This document shows positions 12,701 through 26,296 of a DNA stretch of 64,000 nt, piece by piece. Under the pieces are notes generated by a model. That model saw only the letters and a list, made by a program, of their open reading frames with translations, was not told where the DNA came from and did not search any database. Source of the stretch: Primulina eburnea (Eukaryota > Streptophyta > Magnoliopsida > Lamiales > Gesneriaceae); NCBI RefSeq assembly GCF_022965805.1, contig NC_133116.1, positions 4,712,001 through 4,776,000 of the forward strand. The letters run 5' to 3'. Numbering within the stretch: the first letter of the stretch is position 1; the number at the start of each line of letters is the position of its first letter. The position numbers were made by a program, and so were the translations under genes.

Positions 12701-15700
12701 AGATAAATGTGATTCAACTGTAGTTTCAAGAAAGGTATCATTTTTCTCCTTATAAGAATATAAATTTATATCAGCCACAGTTTCAAGGGAAACAACGTTT
12801 TCATTATTTTGAGAAAGTAGCTTCGACACAGCCACAACATCAACAGAAGCATCCATTGCACCACTCTCACAAATTCTGATTCCACCAATATCTCTTACTT
12901 TACTGTACAAAGTTGCCAACTCGATTGACATGCCTAAATATATAAACCAAATTAGCAAGAATGCCCTTAAACATTCTTAAGTTTCTACTCACGCACGAAT
13001 AAATGGCGAAGGAAAACATTAAATTGTCAAGAAAGTGACACTTGCTCCTGTCAAAAATTTCCTCAAATATTCAATAAATAGAGGAAGAAATGAAAATAGG
13101 AGGAAATCCAAAGACCAATACAAGCTACTAGTATATTCTACCACAGAGAAATTGATCAACAATTTTGTATGAGTAGCAAAACCAGAAACTTCAAGGAAAC
13201 TATATCCCAACTAGGTTTGTGAAACCGAACACATTGTTTTGTTAGTACTATATTGTCTATAGCAGAAAATGAATCAGTCACGAAACAAGTACTCTATAAG
13301 GACACTTTTCATTATTAAAGGTCTCAACTAGAAAATGAAATTAATATGATGCCAAACAATAAAAAAAGTCGGTCTTCTGAAGAAAAGAGCTTGTGCACAA
13401 CAGCTCGCAATCAGATTGATAGGTCCTGATATGAACCATATAGAGTTTAATAAAATATCTTTTGAATATTTGAAATTACAAGATAAATACAGCGCAGTAA
13501 GGAGGATATTACTATAATAATCTCACCTGTTAGTATTGCTTCCAGGAAAATTTCATCTTCCGAAAACTGTTTTTGAATCATTGAAATTTCAGGGCGTGTG
13601 CAAGGAGCTTTCTTTCTTACACGCCGTATGTCTTCAGTGTTTGTCAGCTGCTCTCGTATAGTACTTTCAAGGAACAAAGATAGAGTATTAAGAATAATGA
13701 AACAAGCAGCAAGCAAAAAAATCAATACTAAAAGTCAGACACAAAACTTGATGGTTCAGAGCAACGAGGCAGCAAATCCGAATGATTAATATGATGTCAT
13801 AGAATGCATCACACAAAGAAATAAAATTTCCTATTAAACCTAAATCATTGTTAAAATAATGAAAGAAACTGGTGTAAACAAGAAATAACACAAATGAGAA
13901 TGAAATCGCCAAAGGTGATAGTGACTACCTATCTTTACCTTATGATAAGTAAAGTCTCAAACACAATCCAGGCCATGCAACATGTTCAACTTTAATATGC
14001 AAGCAAGGATAGTGGCATGTCAATAAAGAAAAATATAATATCAATCAAGTCCAAAAAAAGGTACATACTCTCCATGTAAAACCATGGTATCATCCATCAG
14101 CACTTTTCTTTTGGGAGGACCTGAACGGGGAGCAGAACGATTACGTTTCATAGATGTCACCTCAGAAAAAGCAGGTGTGGGCTTCACTTTCATAACTGAC
14201 GATCTTCTTCCAACTGAAAAAGTAATTTTCTAATAAAATTAGAAACCAGTCAGTAGAAATCTAGTTGATGAAGAAAGTACTATGTACCTAAAATGGAAGA
14301 CAACAAATCATCATCATCAGGAATAGACTCTGCAGTTCTTTTAACACGAACTAGTCTCGAAGATTCAGCAGAATTCAGACTCTGCTCTGTCAGAGTACTT
14401 TCAGTAAAGCAGCGTTTTTTACCCGTTAAGGTTTTGCTGCCAGCATCACCTTCATCAAGCCCTTCAAAGTCCTTTGGCAAAACCTCTTCAAGCATGTTTG
14501 TATGTAGATCTGCACACCCATCAGGTACTGAAAGCAGTTTCTCAGGAGCAGGTATCTGAGATTCCTCAAAACTATTTGAATTTTCGACTAGCCTTCCCTG
14601 AGAATTTGTGTTACACACTTGACCATCAGGTTGACTGGATGACTCGTCAATATCTTTATGTGATAATTGTTCTTGCATGTGATTTGCCTTCAACCTTTGT
14701 TCTGGATTATCATTGATAAAATTAAGGCCATTGGTATCAAATCAAAGAGATTTACACATGGAAATGACAATCACTGCTATGCACAACCAAATATGTTTAG
14801 GGAAACTATCGATCAAACCACATGCATGCTTATTAGTGATATTTTCCTTTTTCGCAAAAGGGATTTCAATTTCAGGATTTTTGCGATATTAAAAATACAA
14901 TTATGTTTATTACATAATCATTAAATGAAATAAATGAACTTGAGAATAGACCAAAAAAAACACAAGGATATAGGTGTAGTTATTCTGGGTGGTATTTGTA
15001 AACTGAAAAAGGTCACACAGAAAAACTAAAGATAGTTATGATGATATTCTCTTGCTTAATTTATAGTGTGGATAAGCCAGGGCGTAATTTGGAACTTCCA
15101 CTTTGTCGTAGATTATCAAGTATTATGCTTGATTAACCAACCTGTTATAGCTGTCTCCCTTCCAGACGTAGCCAAAGCAGTGATATCAGTGAGTACATTA
15201 GCATCAGCGGACATGCTACATCCAGAATTTGTAATATCAGGTTGTTCCAAATTTGAATTGCATGGCCTGAGAAATGAGGTTTCACTTGTCGCAATATTTT
15301 CAAGAACATCCTGTTTAAAAACAGAGGAATCTGTAGGTTCCTGATAACCCTGAGTTAGGATATTGAGATATGATTTCTCATTATTCGGTGCACTTCCGAA
15401 ACTTCCGATCACTTCAACCCCAAGTGATGATTGATCTTTTATTGCAACACTCTCAGAGTCAATCGTATTGAGACCTTCATCATCACATGGCTCATCCACT
15501 ACACGACAATGTGGTGTCTCTTTATTGACAGTTTCATTCGCTATATCTACCCTATAGTTAACATCAGATGCCTCAATCTGATCAGCCAACACAGAAGAGG
15601 GCTTATACACTGATGAGGACTCATCTAACGATACACGTTCAACATGAGCCTCAATGAAGGTAGATTCTCCCTGTTGTTTCGAGTCTTTGATTTCCAGGAC

Positions 15701-18700
15701 ACCTGATTGGTATCCATTCCCCCCTAGTGGAACATGACGAGTTGCACCACAATTCGTATCATCACGTGAACCTCGGTGTATTTCTTGTTTATCCTCACAC
15801 ATAATACTTTTTGAATTATCTCGCAAATTAGATTCAGTTAAATGATATTCTGATTCCAGATGGTCATCACATGCTGAAACCTCTTGAACACTGGAGAGAT
15901 TTGGTTCCTCTACCAGTCTAGGAGTACATGGAGCATGAGCATTGTCCACGAGATCAGTGAATTCATCAGCACCATCAACCTGCATAAGAAAGTCACCAAA
16001 GAAAAATCAAATTTCTACGCAATGCACATTTCAACTTGTTGTGAAACAAACCAAGAGAAGCAATAAAAATATTGTTAATGAAATATTTTCTATAATCACA
16101 ATATCAATGAGAATTGAGAAATGCAAAATGAAGGATGGATGACAGCCCAGCTATCTATTAAAATAATTATAGAGCTCCAAAATTACCATGTTTTCTAAAT
16201 TGATATCATTATCTTCATATTGCCCATCTTGCCTGGGAGTGGCAATTGATCCAAATGTGGCCTGAGGTTCAGCACTGGTATCACAAAGATGTTGTGTCAT
16301 CAGTATGCTTTTATAAAGTAAAGAACTGAGCACAGCATCTATCACCATTGAATAATACAAGCTGATTAAAACTGATAATAGGAAATAAAAATATTTTAGA
16401 CAGACGAATAATGATGGGCAGTTAGGTTCATTTAAATTTCAGATAGAGCAGTAACAGAATCAGAAGACTGTTCAGATGATAATGCACCATTAGCAATTTT
16501 AAAGAAAAAGGGTATTAGCACAATTCACTTTGTTTCTATAATTTGATAATGCAACATATTCTCATATTTCTTTTTTTATAAGAAATGTTTTTTTATTAAT
16601 ATATGATACGAATTAAGTGCATCAAGGGACTAGTAGACCACTTTCATCATCAAGTACATAGTATCAAGGTTGTATTAATGATACACATAAGCTCAATCTC
16701 GCAATATATCTAATATCGAGGCATTCTTGAAGTCATCATGAGTGTTGATCCACATAGCAATTTTGATCTTGATTTTTTCCCAACAATGCTCTCTAGTTTT
16801 TATGTTATCATCAAAAATTTTTCTATTTCTTTCCAGCCATACTAACAATGAACCACGACTTGCCAAAATATTCTTCCCCTCGTACCAGTTAGTTGTCCTA
16901 AATCTATAGAGAATAAATCCCTCGTTGACTTCGGCATCACCCAAACCAATCCAAGCTCTTGCAAAGCTCTAGCCCACAATCCGGTCGTGAATGGACAATA
17001 GATGAGCATATGATCCTGAGTTTCTATTTCATTTCTTCACAACACACACCAATTTGGGGTCATAGCGATTGAGGGACATTTTTTTTGCATCATCTCCGAG
17101 GTCGGTAGCTTACCCTGAGTTGCTGTCCACGATAATACCTGAATCTTTTTTGGAACCGGAACCTTCGAAATATGATGGAAAAGAGGAAAAATGGGAAAAC
17201 GAGTATGGGGAAAAAAGACTCGAAAAAGGATTTGACAAGAATCCCCTCTCCACACACGAAAATCATCTACCCCTTCAATCAACCTAGTTCTCTCTAACGC
17301 ACCTAATAACTCGGACAACTGAAAAAGCTCTTCATCTCTGACAACCCTTTTAAAATGAAAATCCCATGATTGAGTAGACGTGGCATTATCAAAATGGGCA
17401 AAATGAAAAATAGGCAAATTATGAAACGCTGATAACTGAAATAATGCCGGAAAAAGTTCTTTAAAAGAATAATCCACCCACCACCTGTCTTCCCAAATTA
17501 TAGCCTTGTTACCTCCTCTCACCTTAATTGAAATGCGCCGCTGAAAAGTCGGGTATATTCGGGAAATAAACTTCCATAGGCACCTGAACATAACGTTTCT
17601 TGCCAACCCCACCATCCCACCCATTCTCTTGTAAACCATATATACTTACAATGATTTTCTTCCACAACGTCCCATTGTCCGCATAAAATCTCCACCACAT
17701 CTTCCCCGACATGGCCTTGTTTCTCAAGATAATATTCCCAACACCCAATCCGCCTTTTTCCTTAGGTTTGCACAGATGTTCCCACACGCCCAAGTGGCTA
17801 TGTACATCAATCCTCGGTATTGTCGAGCAAAGAACAATAAAAAAATAGATGGATAAACATCAATCCTCGGTATTGTGCAAATTATGAAGTATGGAAGCAA
17901 AATAATGACCAAAGCCACTAAAAACAATTAATCCCATTTCCATTAGAATGCACTGTTTCACCCATCCAAACATGTTCCAAATAACCCATACATTTTACAT
18001 CACCCCAAGCTTAAGGCATGCCCAAAATATCAAACGATATGGTTTACACATATCAAAAGGGCATTTTCTCTTGAAAATCGAATTGCAAAATGAATAATGT
18101 ATTCTAAGCATCCAATGTTGATTAAGGATCAATGAGAGCTGAAGAATGAGATCAACACAAGGAGACACCATGGCGTTACCAGGTCTTTCCCACTTGGCAT
18201 CGCCAAGACCACATATTGTTCGATCTTGGAAATAGATCATGGAGAAATTCTTAAGAAAACTTAGGTGTCAACAATAGATGGAAATCCAGGAGAGAAATAG
18301 AGAGGAGACAGCAAAAAGGCCCATAGTAGAGGGGTATCTGGTGTGAACTATGAAGGAGTTACGGCTGCTGGAAAATAGGCTCAAAAAGGGTTTACATGGT
18401 AAGGCAAGAACTATTAGGTTTACGAAAAGCAGGTCACGATTTCTGATAAGGTCAAACAGCAAAAATTCAACATTAGCGTTTAATTGGAATTCATGAATTT
18501 TGATAATTGTGCAAAAATTGATTCTGAACTTATAATTTATTATTATTTATATCTATCAATTCTTGGAACCAAATACAATCGATTCTCGACAATACAATCG
18601 ATTCTCGACCTAATTGATCCAAAGCCACAATGATAACACTACGTAAAATGGACTAATATATCATGCATCAGTTGCATCTTATCTATCACTTCAAGTCTGT

Positions 18701-21700
18701 TAAACATTCAATTGCAAAAAGGGTACATGTGCGTGAACATACCGTGAAATATGATTGACAATCCAAAAAATTCCAAACACTGATATAAATTGAATAGAGA
18801 AAGGAAATCACTTAAACAACACAAGTGGTAAAGGTTAACCAACCTCTCATTAGCATGATCTGCAGAGCCAATTTTGTGCAAAAATAATTCCTGCATGCAA
18901 ATGTTCAACTGATTAGAAAAGCAAAAGTGGAAAGATATTTATAAGAGCTAAGTATACATAACCACACATAACCACGATCAAATAAAATTTAGAATCTTGG
19001 GATCTGTCCATCAGAGGTTTTCACCAGCCAAGTCACTTCCATCATCATCATTCAAAATGTAAATACATTTAGCAAATAACTTCTTACACTCAAAAGGTTA
19101 TTGCAAATTAGCAAAACTTCACTAAAGTCCTTCACTCACAAACAGTTTCAGAAGTAGAATATGATTTTCAATTTGAAAATATTTAGACAGTCCAAAGTGT
19201 AAATGTACATATTGCTGAAGATTTTGCAGATTTTGACGTCAGCTCACACCAGAACAAAGTATCATAAAACAAATTCACTCAGTTTCATAGGTATAGAGGC
19301 TCACAGAACCAAAAACAAGTCCCATCCCGCTAAGTATCAAAATCAAAGTATTCCAGGTGTTCCATAAATACATAAATAGTCAAATAACTGAGATGGGCTT
19401 GATAAAGTCGTAGTTTACTGCAGTAATGTTACCTAGTTAGATGTAATAATAAGGAAAAATAGGGAACATTGCTATAAAACCAAATAAAAAAAATTCACAT
19501 CCGAAACACGCTAGTAGTTTTTGAATTAATATTGAGAACCCATTATCTATTTTTCAAACCAAAAAAACCCAGAATATCAAAAGGCATAATTTTCATTCCC
19601 AAAATATCCTTGAACAACTTGATTTACGATCAATTAAATTTTAAATTAAACGATATATTTTTAAATAATTAGAATACAAAGTTATTTTATAAAAAAAAAT
19701 AATTTAGTTACACTAATAGAATTAATGAATATTTAAAATTCAATAGTATGATATTAATATGCAATAGAATATAACTAATTATTTAACCAATTTCTTGGTA
19801 AAATTTATTTATTGATGCCCAATTTATAAGATTTTAATTTAAATCTCTATTTTAAATTAATTTAATTCCGTATAGATTTTTTTTTTAAGCAAAATAAATC
19901 GTGTGTGAATAAACACGCATATAAAAGTTGTATGATTAAATAATAAGTTAAAGAAGAAAATTAAATTTGAGTTAATTTATTAAAAAACTGAAATTTAATA
20001 CATTGTCTAAAATAAAATTTAATTAATAGTTGCTTGACATATAAGTAATGGCTGTTTTGGTACAGAAATAATAAATTTTAGCAATATGGGTATTATGGAA
20101 ATAAAAATTGTAGAAATGGATATTTCAGATAAATAAATAAAAAATTGGTAGGATTTATTGGATATGCAAATTTTTATATTGGGATTTTATGTAATTTTTT
20201 CCAAAAGATAATAAAACAAATGTAAGAAAATTAAATACAAGCCGTCTTTTGGGTAAAGTCAAACGTCTATTCCTGATAAGAATTAGTAAGAACATAGAAA
20301 TATTTTTCCCCAAAAAAATTTTTGGGTTTTGCTCATATATAAGGTAAAGTAAATCAGATTCTGAGAATCAAAAAAGTTAGTTCAAGTTCACGAAAAGAAA
20401 GAAGTTTCAATCGCTCGACATAATGGAAAAGTTTCCATAAAACCCATTAAAAATAATTTCACATCCAAAAGTCCCAGAAAATTATTCATATATTAAAAAA
20501 AACTCCAAGTTGGCTTTCTGCTGATTAAAAAACCCGAAAAATCAAATTTTAATAAATTTCCCCTAAATTGCCCTTGATTACCTTAATTTTTAAAACAAAA
20601 ATTTATAAATTCGTGTTAACTAACAAATTATTGTTCAAAAATTACATAAAATATAAAATTCTTACAAAATTAATTTCATATAAATAACATAAATTAATTA
20701 TATGAAAATCAAATATATGAATAGAAATATAAATAATTATTATTGAAACTTAATCAAAATAAAATTAAAACTAGTGAAAAATTAATTTCTTGTCCCAACA
20801 GAATTTAATTATAGAGTTACATTATATCATTTACTTTTAATAACAAGAACATATTGGTTAATACTGATACTGAGAAAAAAAAAGAAATATTGGATTCCTG
20901 CAACAAATTTGATAACAGAGTATTAAATTGATTTATCCATTAAACCCCAAATATAATAAATAATTTACTCATCAAATAAATCTAAATTTATTTGATGGAA
21001 AATTGTCGACAAATTGGATTTTATAGTATGCAAAAATAAAATGAGTTTTAAGGAAAAAATTGTTAGGATTTTCAGGTAATTTTCACTAATTATTAAATAT
21101 TTATGTTCTACACCAGTAATAGATATATCACGTATAACCTATAGGCTATATGAGTATATTACCAATAAAATTCTCCACGTTAGCACCATAAGATAATAAC
21201 ATGTCTACAGCAGTTCAAAATTAAAAGAAAGGAAACATAATAACAGCATCTACAGAGCAGTGTACCTCGTCAAGGTCCAATCCAGATGCATCACCATCTC
21301 CAAATCTCTCTATGAACAACATAAGCAACAATAAGGAATTAAAGACCAAGAATGCATGAAGAAGCATCACAATCTAATGAAAAAAAATATATAACTTCAT
21401 ATTTGGGTTGCTGGAATTACTTTCCACAAGAAATATAAGGAAAATGATGCAACAGTTTTTAAAAAAAGCTAATACGGAACACTATTGGAGAATTGCAAGG
21501 ATAGCCCTAACCATCAAGACCAAACTTTGATGTTGAGTAACTGACGCCCTCCATGGAATCTTGAAGGGTGATTTGCTCCCTTGAACTAATATGATGATCC
21601 ACATAGTTGCTGCAAATTAAGAGTTCACATGTGAGTCAAAACATATCATTTCAAAAATAAAATCACATAATGTTCTCCCCGAGTCCTCTAAAAAATCATA

Positions 21701-23857
21701 GTGATCCAGTCAACCGCCCAATTTTAGGGATGTCTCGGTGTCTTATATAATGTCATGCATCTCATCTAGATAGAAACCAGTCTTTCTTTATCTGAGAGAG
21801 ACAGTAGTTCCAATCAATTATCAAGCCAATGACTTGACTTGTGTATGCAATATGCATATGTTGACAAGTAGTAGGCCACAAATTTAATAACTGGCAGATC
21901 TTCAAAAAAAAAAATCGATTTAGCTTTTTTATTAAGCAGATGGCAAACCTATATTAGGATGAGTCAATACATGTGTAATCTATCGTGAAAAGATTATGCA
22001 TCCAAGTTGAGTAGTAATTTTCTTTTGCTTTGTAACATTAGTAATTAGTAGGAATGATATCTTATCTTTCAATTTTTCATATTGAATTTATAATAAGCTT
22101 CTTTTCTTCTCCAAAGATTGAAGCTCATTTAAATGATGTCGTAGCTCTCTCATGAAAAACTAAAAACAGTGAGAGCTAACCCATGTAAAATATCATTATC
22201 TGGAAGCTCAAAATCATCAAGATCAAATGTCTCTGGCAAGGTTATGGAGTGATAAGGCGCCTTTGATTGTTCTGGAGGTAAATCCACAGCAGTAGAGCGA
22301 AAAGCCTGCTTGATTTTGAGTAAAGCCTCACTGCAATCGTCAAAGAGGTAGTTCACCTTTCTATTATATATTCTCACCACACCAAGCAGAAGATGGCTGG
22401 ACAACCGAAGCGCAATCGGCACCTCAGGAAAAATTATAGAATCTGCACGAGATAATCAAATTAAATTCCATGATGTAAAAAATGACCACCATAACAATAA
22501 GAAAGGAACCATTACTTAGGAATGTACAGAAGTTCCAATATTTTTATATACAGAAAGGAGATTAATAAGGTAAACAATTTCAAAAATTGGAAGTGGAAAT
22601 AATATTTTCATAATTGATAAAATAACATATGCTTTAGCAAAACTGCCCAAAATAAAATAAAAAGGAAACAGCAATCAACAACCTTTTAGTGACTCAATTT
22701 ATGAATTAAATATGTAGCATCAAATGAATAGGTTCAGATCCATGCGATTTCAATTTTCCTATGCTTTTGTAAAACAAGACAGTTATTACGGCCAGAGAAC
22801 AGAAGAAAACTGCCTTTTCCTGAAGCATCTGCCGGTCCCTCTCATTCTTCCCGGAAGGCAGAGTGGCAGACATTGAATTACCAGGTGGAAAGTTCAGATT
22901 CAGTAAAATGTAGTGTTGTGGGCTCCCAATATATTTAGCTCAATTTTACATCCCCTTCGATTCAGATACTTCACTAATCAATCGTCAAACCAAGCAATTC
23001 TTTCCAAGTTCAAACAAAAATCAGGTTTGTCTGCTGCAAAGTAACCTCTTAAGTCAACAAATATAAAAACATCCATACACACATCCTCAAAAATTATGAA
23101 ATACGACATATTTCTCACAAGTAAAAGAAATGTGATTCTTCCTTACTAGTGCCAAATATTTCTATTTAAAATAAATTTGAGTTTCCTAATAACCTCTTTA
23201 ATATCTGTCACGAAAAATGGAAAGAGTGATGAAAAGAATAGAGTGCCCTTCATTCATAGTATACTAAGGTTTCAACAATCCAATCTAAGCTCGATACTCG
23301 CATAGTTAGTGATTATTTCAAAAATTATAATAAGTATTAGCTTCGCATTAACTTCTTCTTCCTGTAATAATTAATAAGCGTACATTCTTATGCACATTAA
23401 ATTAGCCATAGTGTACAATAAGGCACACCAGTAGTACGAAAATTGATATTTTCTCCTCAAGTTCTGAATATAAGAAAACAAAAGCTCCAACTTGCACCGG
23501 ATTGCAATTATTTAACTCCAAATTTGAATTCACGGACAACCAAATAGCCACATAATCAGAGTTTCTATTTCAAATATATCAATCAAAATATGCATTTCAA
23601 AATTACAAATTTAGATTTTAAATCAAATTATTGTCACCAAGGGCGTGCAAATCTAGGATGAGAACATTCATAAAATAAACATAGATATATAGCATCAATT
23701 AGATTTGAAAAGAGGGGGAAACTAGAGCTTTACCGACAGATACTCCAATATCAGTATCAGCAACCTGATTCTTTCTAAGCTTCCGCTCCAAATGTGCCGC
23801 TATCCATATGGTCCCCAGCGGTCCTTTCTTCGCCAATATGAATTGTGAATAAAACAT
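9738..23857 (-). CDS. SYN4: Cohesin alpha-kleisin, SYN4/RAD21-type (15 exons)
   Basis: Kleisin subunit that closes the SMC1-SMC3 cohesin ring in the nucleus and is cut by separase. Exons: 23857-23734, 22442-22181, 21609-21512, 21309-21266, 18890-18844, 16307-16187, 15979-15142, 14701-14288, 14213-14069, 13663-13527, 12933-12116, 11609-11579, 11148-11040, 10517-10388, 9836-9738. Phase is continuous, giving 1138 residues plus stop. The N-terminus [18 protein letters not shown] and following ~130 residues are the Rad21/Rec8 N domain. The middle is long, acidic and poorly conserved. The last ~75 residues (FLNVDDDE to [10 protein letters not shown] and LMKSDF) are the winged-helix C domain that binds SMC1. 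The length fits the long SYN4/RAD21.3 class better than SYN2 or SYN3. The exon 6 acceptor is the least certain border. Exon 12 is only 31 nt. Intron 5 contains a LINE fragment. Confidence 0.92.
11770..12110. repeat. GATAC/GTATC-rich repeat tract in SYN4 intron 11
   Basis: Multiple copies of GATACG, CGTATC and GACGTAT-type words cluster on both strands next to the exon 11 donor at 12115. The pattern resembles subterminal repeats of a decayed DNA transposon. No termini were fixed. Confidence 0.4.
16565..17830 (-). pseudogene. 5'-truncated LINE (L1-type) ORF2 3' fragment in SYN4 intron 5
   Basis: On the minus strand the broken frames at 17793-17524, 17639-17037 and 16944-16693 match, in order, the C-terminal third of the intact-length LINE ORF2 at 31.3-34.4 kb. 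Matching phrases include W-E-x-(L/V)-C-K-P...GGLGVG, FWEDxWW-type words, (VP)xxIQVLSW, and the last WxxI...DI(L)RD segment. Several frameshifts separate the pieces. The 3' end, read on minus, is a short A-run and ACATTTCTTATAAAAAAAG, nearly the same as the tail of the other LINE. The copy lies in the same orientation as SYN4 and inside its 2.5 kb intron. The 5' limit is approximate. Confidence 0.82.
17804..17876. repeat. 20 bp direct repeat at the 5' edge of the LINE fragment
   Basis: ACATCAATCCTCGGTATTGT occurs at 17804-17823 and again at 17857-17876, separated by 33 bp of A-rich sequence. It sits where LINE homology ends, so it may be an integration or repair footprint. Confidence 0.85.
18891..21265. 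other. SYN4 intron 4, AT-rich, with two similar noncoding tracts
   Basis: This 2.4 kb intron is strongly AT-rich with no coding signal. Two segments, about 19460-19640 and 20425-20600, share a loose pattern (ATAAAACC..., AATTTCACATCC or AATTCACATCC, then AAACCC and a CC(C)AAA(A)T(A/T)xCCTTGA word). They may be diverged copies of one repeat. Confidence 0.4.
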
Positions 23858-26296
23858 TTCTCCTTTTGTCTTCTAGAACGAACTAGTAATCATTCACTCA
23901 TACAAACTACTCACTCCGATATCTTATTTTACTTCTAAGTATCTATTCGCGTTGCATACACAACATTCAAAACCAAGAATACAGAAACCCTAATTTCAAC
24001 TACACAAAATATAAAACACCGAACTTTTCGCTTGAACCAGACCCGTCAGTCAAGTTAAGCAGAACCAGCACTCAAATCCAACCCTGGCAGCAAAACCCTA
24101 CAGAAAGCCCCCTTGATTATGCATAGAAGCCCACGTATCACAGGTAAACACACACTCAAAAAACCCTCGAAACGGTAAAATCTCAGGCTCCCCGGAAAAA
24201 TTCATCAAAACTATGAGCTCAAACGACGCATATAAGCTCAAATTGAGATACCGAGTCTCCAAATGAAGTAAGATCAACCCGCGGCAGCTTGTGCATATAC
24301 AAAACACGTGTATACACAAAACAATCCTATGCGTAATCTGTATACGGCAGCACGAGGTGTGAAAGTGAGAGAGAAACTTGGATTTGGGTATAATCCTCGC
24401 GAAATTCAAATGAATATAGATTTTCAGCGCTTAAAATCTCTTTCTTCTAAATTTTTCGAGCTTTTTTTTAAACGAAGGCCCCCTTCCAGGTTCGAATTCT
24501 GAAATAGGAAAGTCAATAGTGTGGACTGGCCTTGAGATTACTTGTATTCTTCTCTTGGTCGAGAATCAACGGTCGAGATTTCAAGATTGGGGTACCTGCT
24601 TTAGGACAGCCGGAGGATCGCGTGGGGCATTTCAGACACAACAATGACAGCGCGTGACGTTAGTACTCTCACCCTGAGCGGTCCGCTACTTTTTCTGGTT
24701 TGTGTGCTGTGGAAGAGTAGATAATTCACAAGAATAAATAATACGAAAAATGAAATAGTTAAATAAATAAAATATACTTAAGCCCAAAATTAATTACCAC
24801 GATTTTTTTATATTTTACATTAGATAATCGATTTTTAAATCCCCTCCCAAGAAATTCAATTAACCCAAATACAAAGCGAAAATCGATTTTAAATCAGTTA
24901 AATTTTTCAAGTTTTCCTGAAAAAAAAATATTTTTTGCCAGATTTCAGTTTAGTCAAAAAGTTTGGCTTAATATTTAGAAACAAATAAAATACTGAATTG
25001 TATTTAAAAACCATATAAAAATTGAATATAAAAATATCAAATTTGATTAGAAATTCAATTTACTTGATTTCACATATAATTTATAAGAATACGTCTCTTT
25101 GTGAACCAAATAAAATACTTAATTGACATGTTAACCAAATATAATCTTATCAACTTCATAATTTTTTTTATCATTGTCAACAATAAAAAGTTACTTTAAA
25201 CGGTTACAACAATTAGTTACATCGAACTTCATAACTCACATATAATTAGCTTTGGACATGAAATGGGCTTGTTCACGGTAAAATTGATCTAAATACATAT
25301 TGTGCGGACAGTGTAGTATATAAAATCATAGGACTTAAAAAGTATACGTTAGTTAACCAGAAAATATACGTAAAACCGATGGTAATAGTTTTGTAAAAAA
25401 AACATGTAATAGAACTACGAGAAAAGATGATTGGAACCAACAAAAATCCTAAATAGAAACTACCACAAGGACATAGGCAATTACAGATACATCCCATGAT
25501 TTGGTGGCCATCAGCTGGAATGAAATTATGAAAGCAAATAAAAAACTTTATTGGTTATATCGATTTCAAATTCCAAAAGTAGATGATAAATCACAAAGAA
25601 TCAACAACTTGATCCATTTCATAACAAATAAATTAAATAAAGCCTATGATATTTGATAACATAATTCAGTTACAAAAGCACTCCGCCGAGATTGATCCGG
25701 CCACCGAAAATATCAACTTTTCAACAGCCACAGTACTTCACTTCAAATAAATGTTCCGCCACAGCCTCAACCGGAAAAATCCAACAGGAACTGGTGTTGA
25801 GAGAAATTGCCACCAACCGAACATGCATTGAGAAAAGTAGAACACTTCCCTTCCCTTTACATCACTTATTATTATAAAATATTATCTATAAATACTGTGC
25901 AAATCTATCTCCAAAAAATGAATCCAGATATACAAGAAACTGGGAGAACACAAAATTCAGACCCATGCAAAATGTTCATATTCGTATTAGGAAAAAAAAC
26001 TCTGCTCAGTAAAAAGATGTTTCAGAATGAAAGCTACCTGGTCATTCTTGCACAGCTAGCTGGACGAACCAATTCCAATGCATCCAATGACAGAAATCTC
26101 AGGTCAGGACTCAACAGGAGATTAAAAAGTTGCTGCTTCTGAGACTCAAGGCAGCTAACAGCACAATCATGTAATTGTATTCAAGTTTCAGGGCCATATT
26201 CATCCACAGATATATTTGTAATCTACATATATATAGATACTCAGGTTCTTAGGTAAATATTATGCACATCTGTCTCGGGAGATTCATACACCAGCA
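23858..26296. other. SYN4 upstream region and FRA3 downstream region
   Basis: I see no gene. The segment 23858-24650 should hold the SYN4 5' UTR and promoter. The rest is AT-rich spacer, and about 25.5-26.3 kb probably includes the 3' UTR of the 5-phosphatase gene. Short open frames on both strands have no recognisable similarity. Confidence 0.5.

Noticed and set aside
12534..12755. Plus-strand frame inside SYN4 exon 11
   Set aside because: Antisense shadow of the kleisin coding exon.
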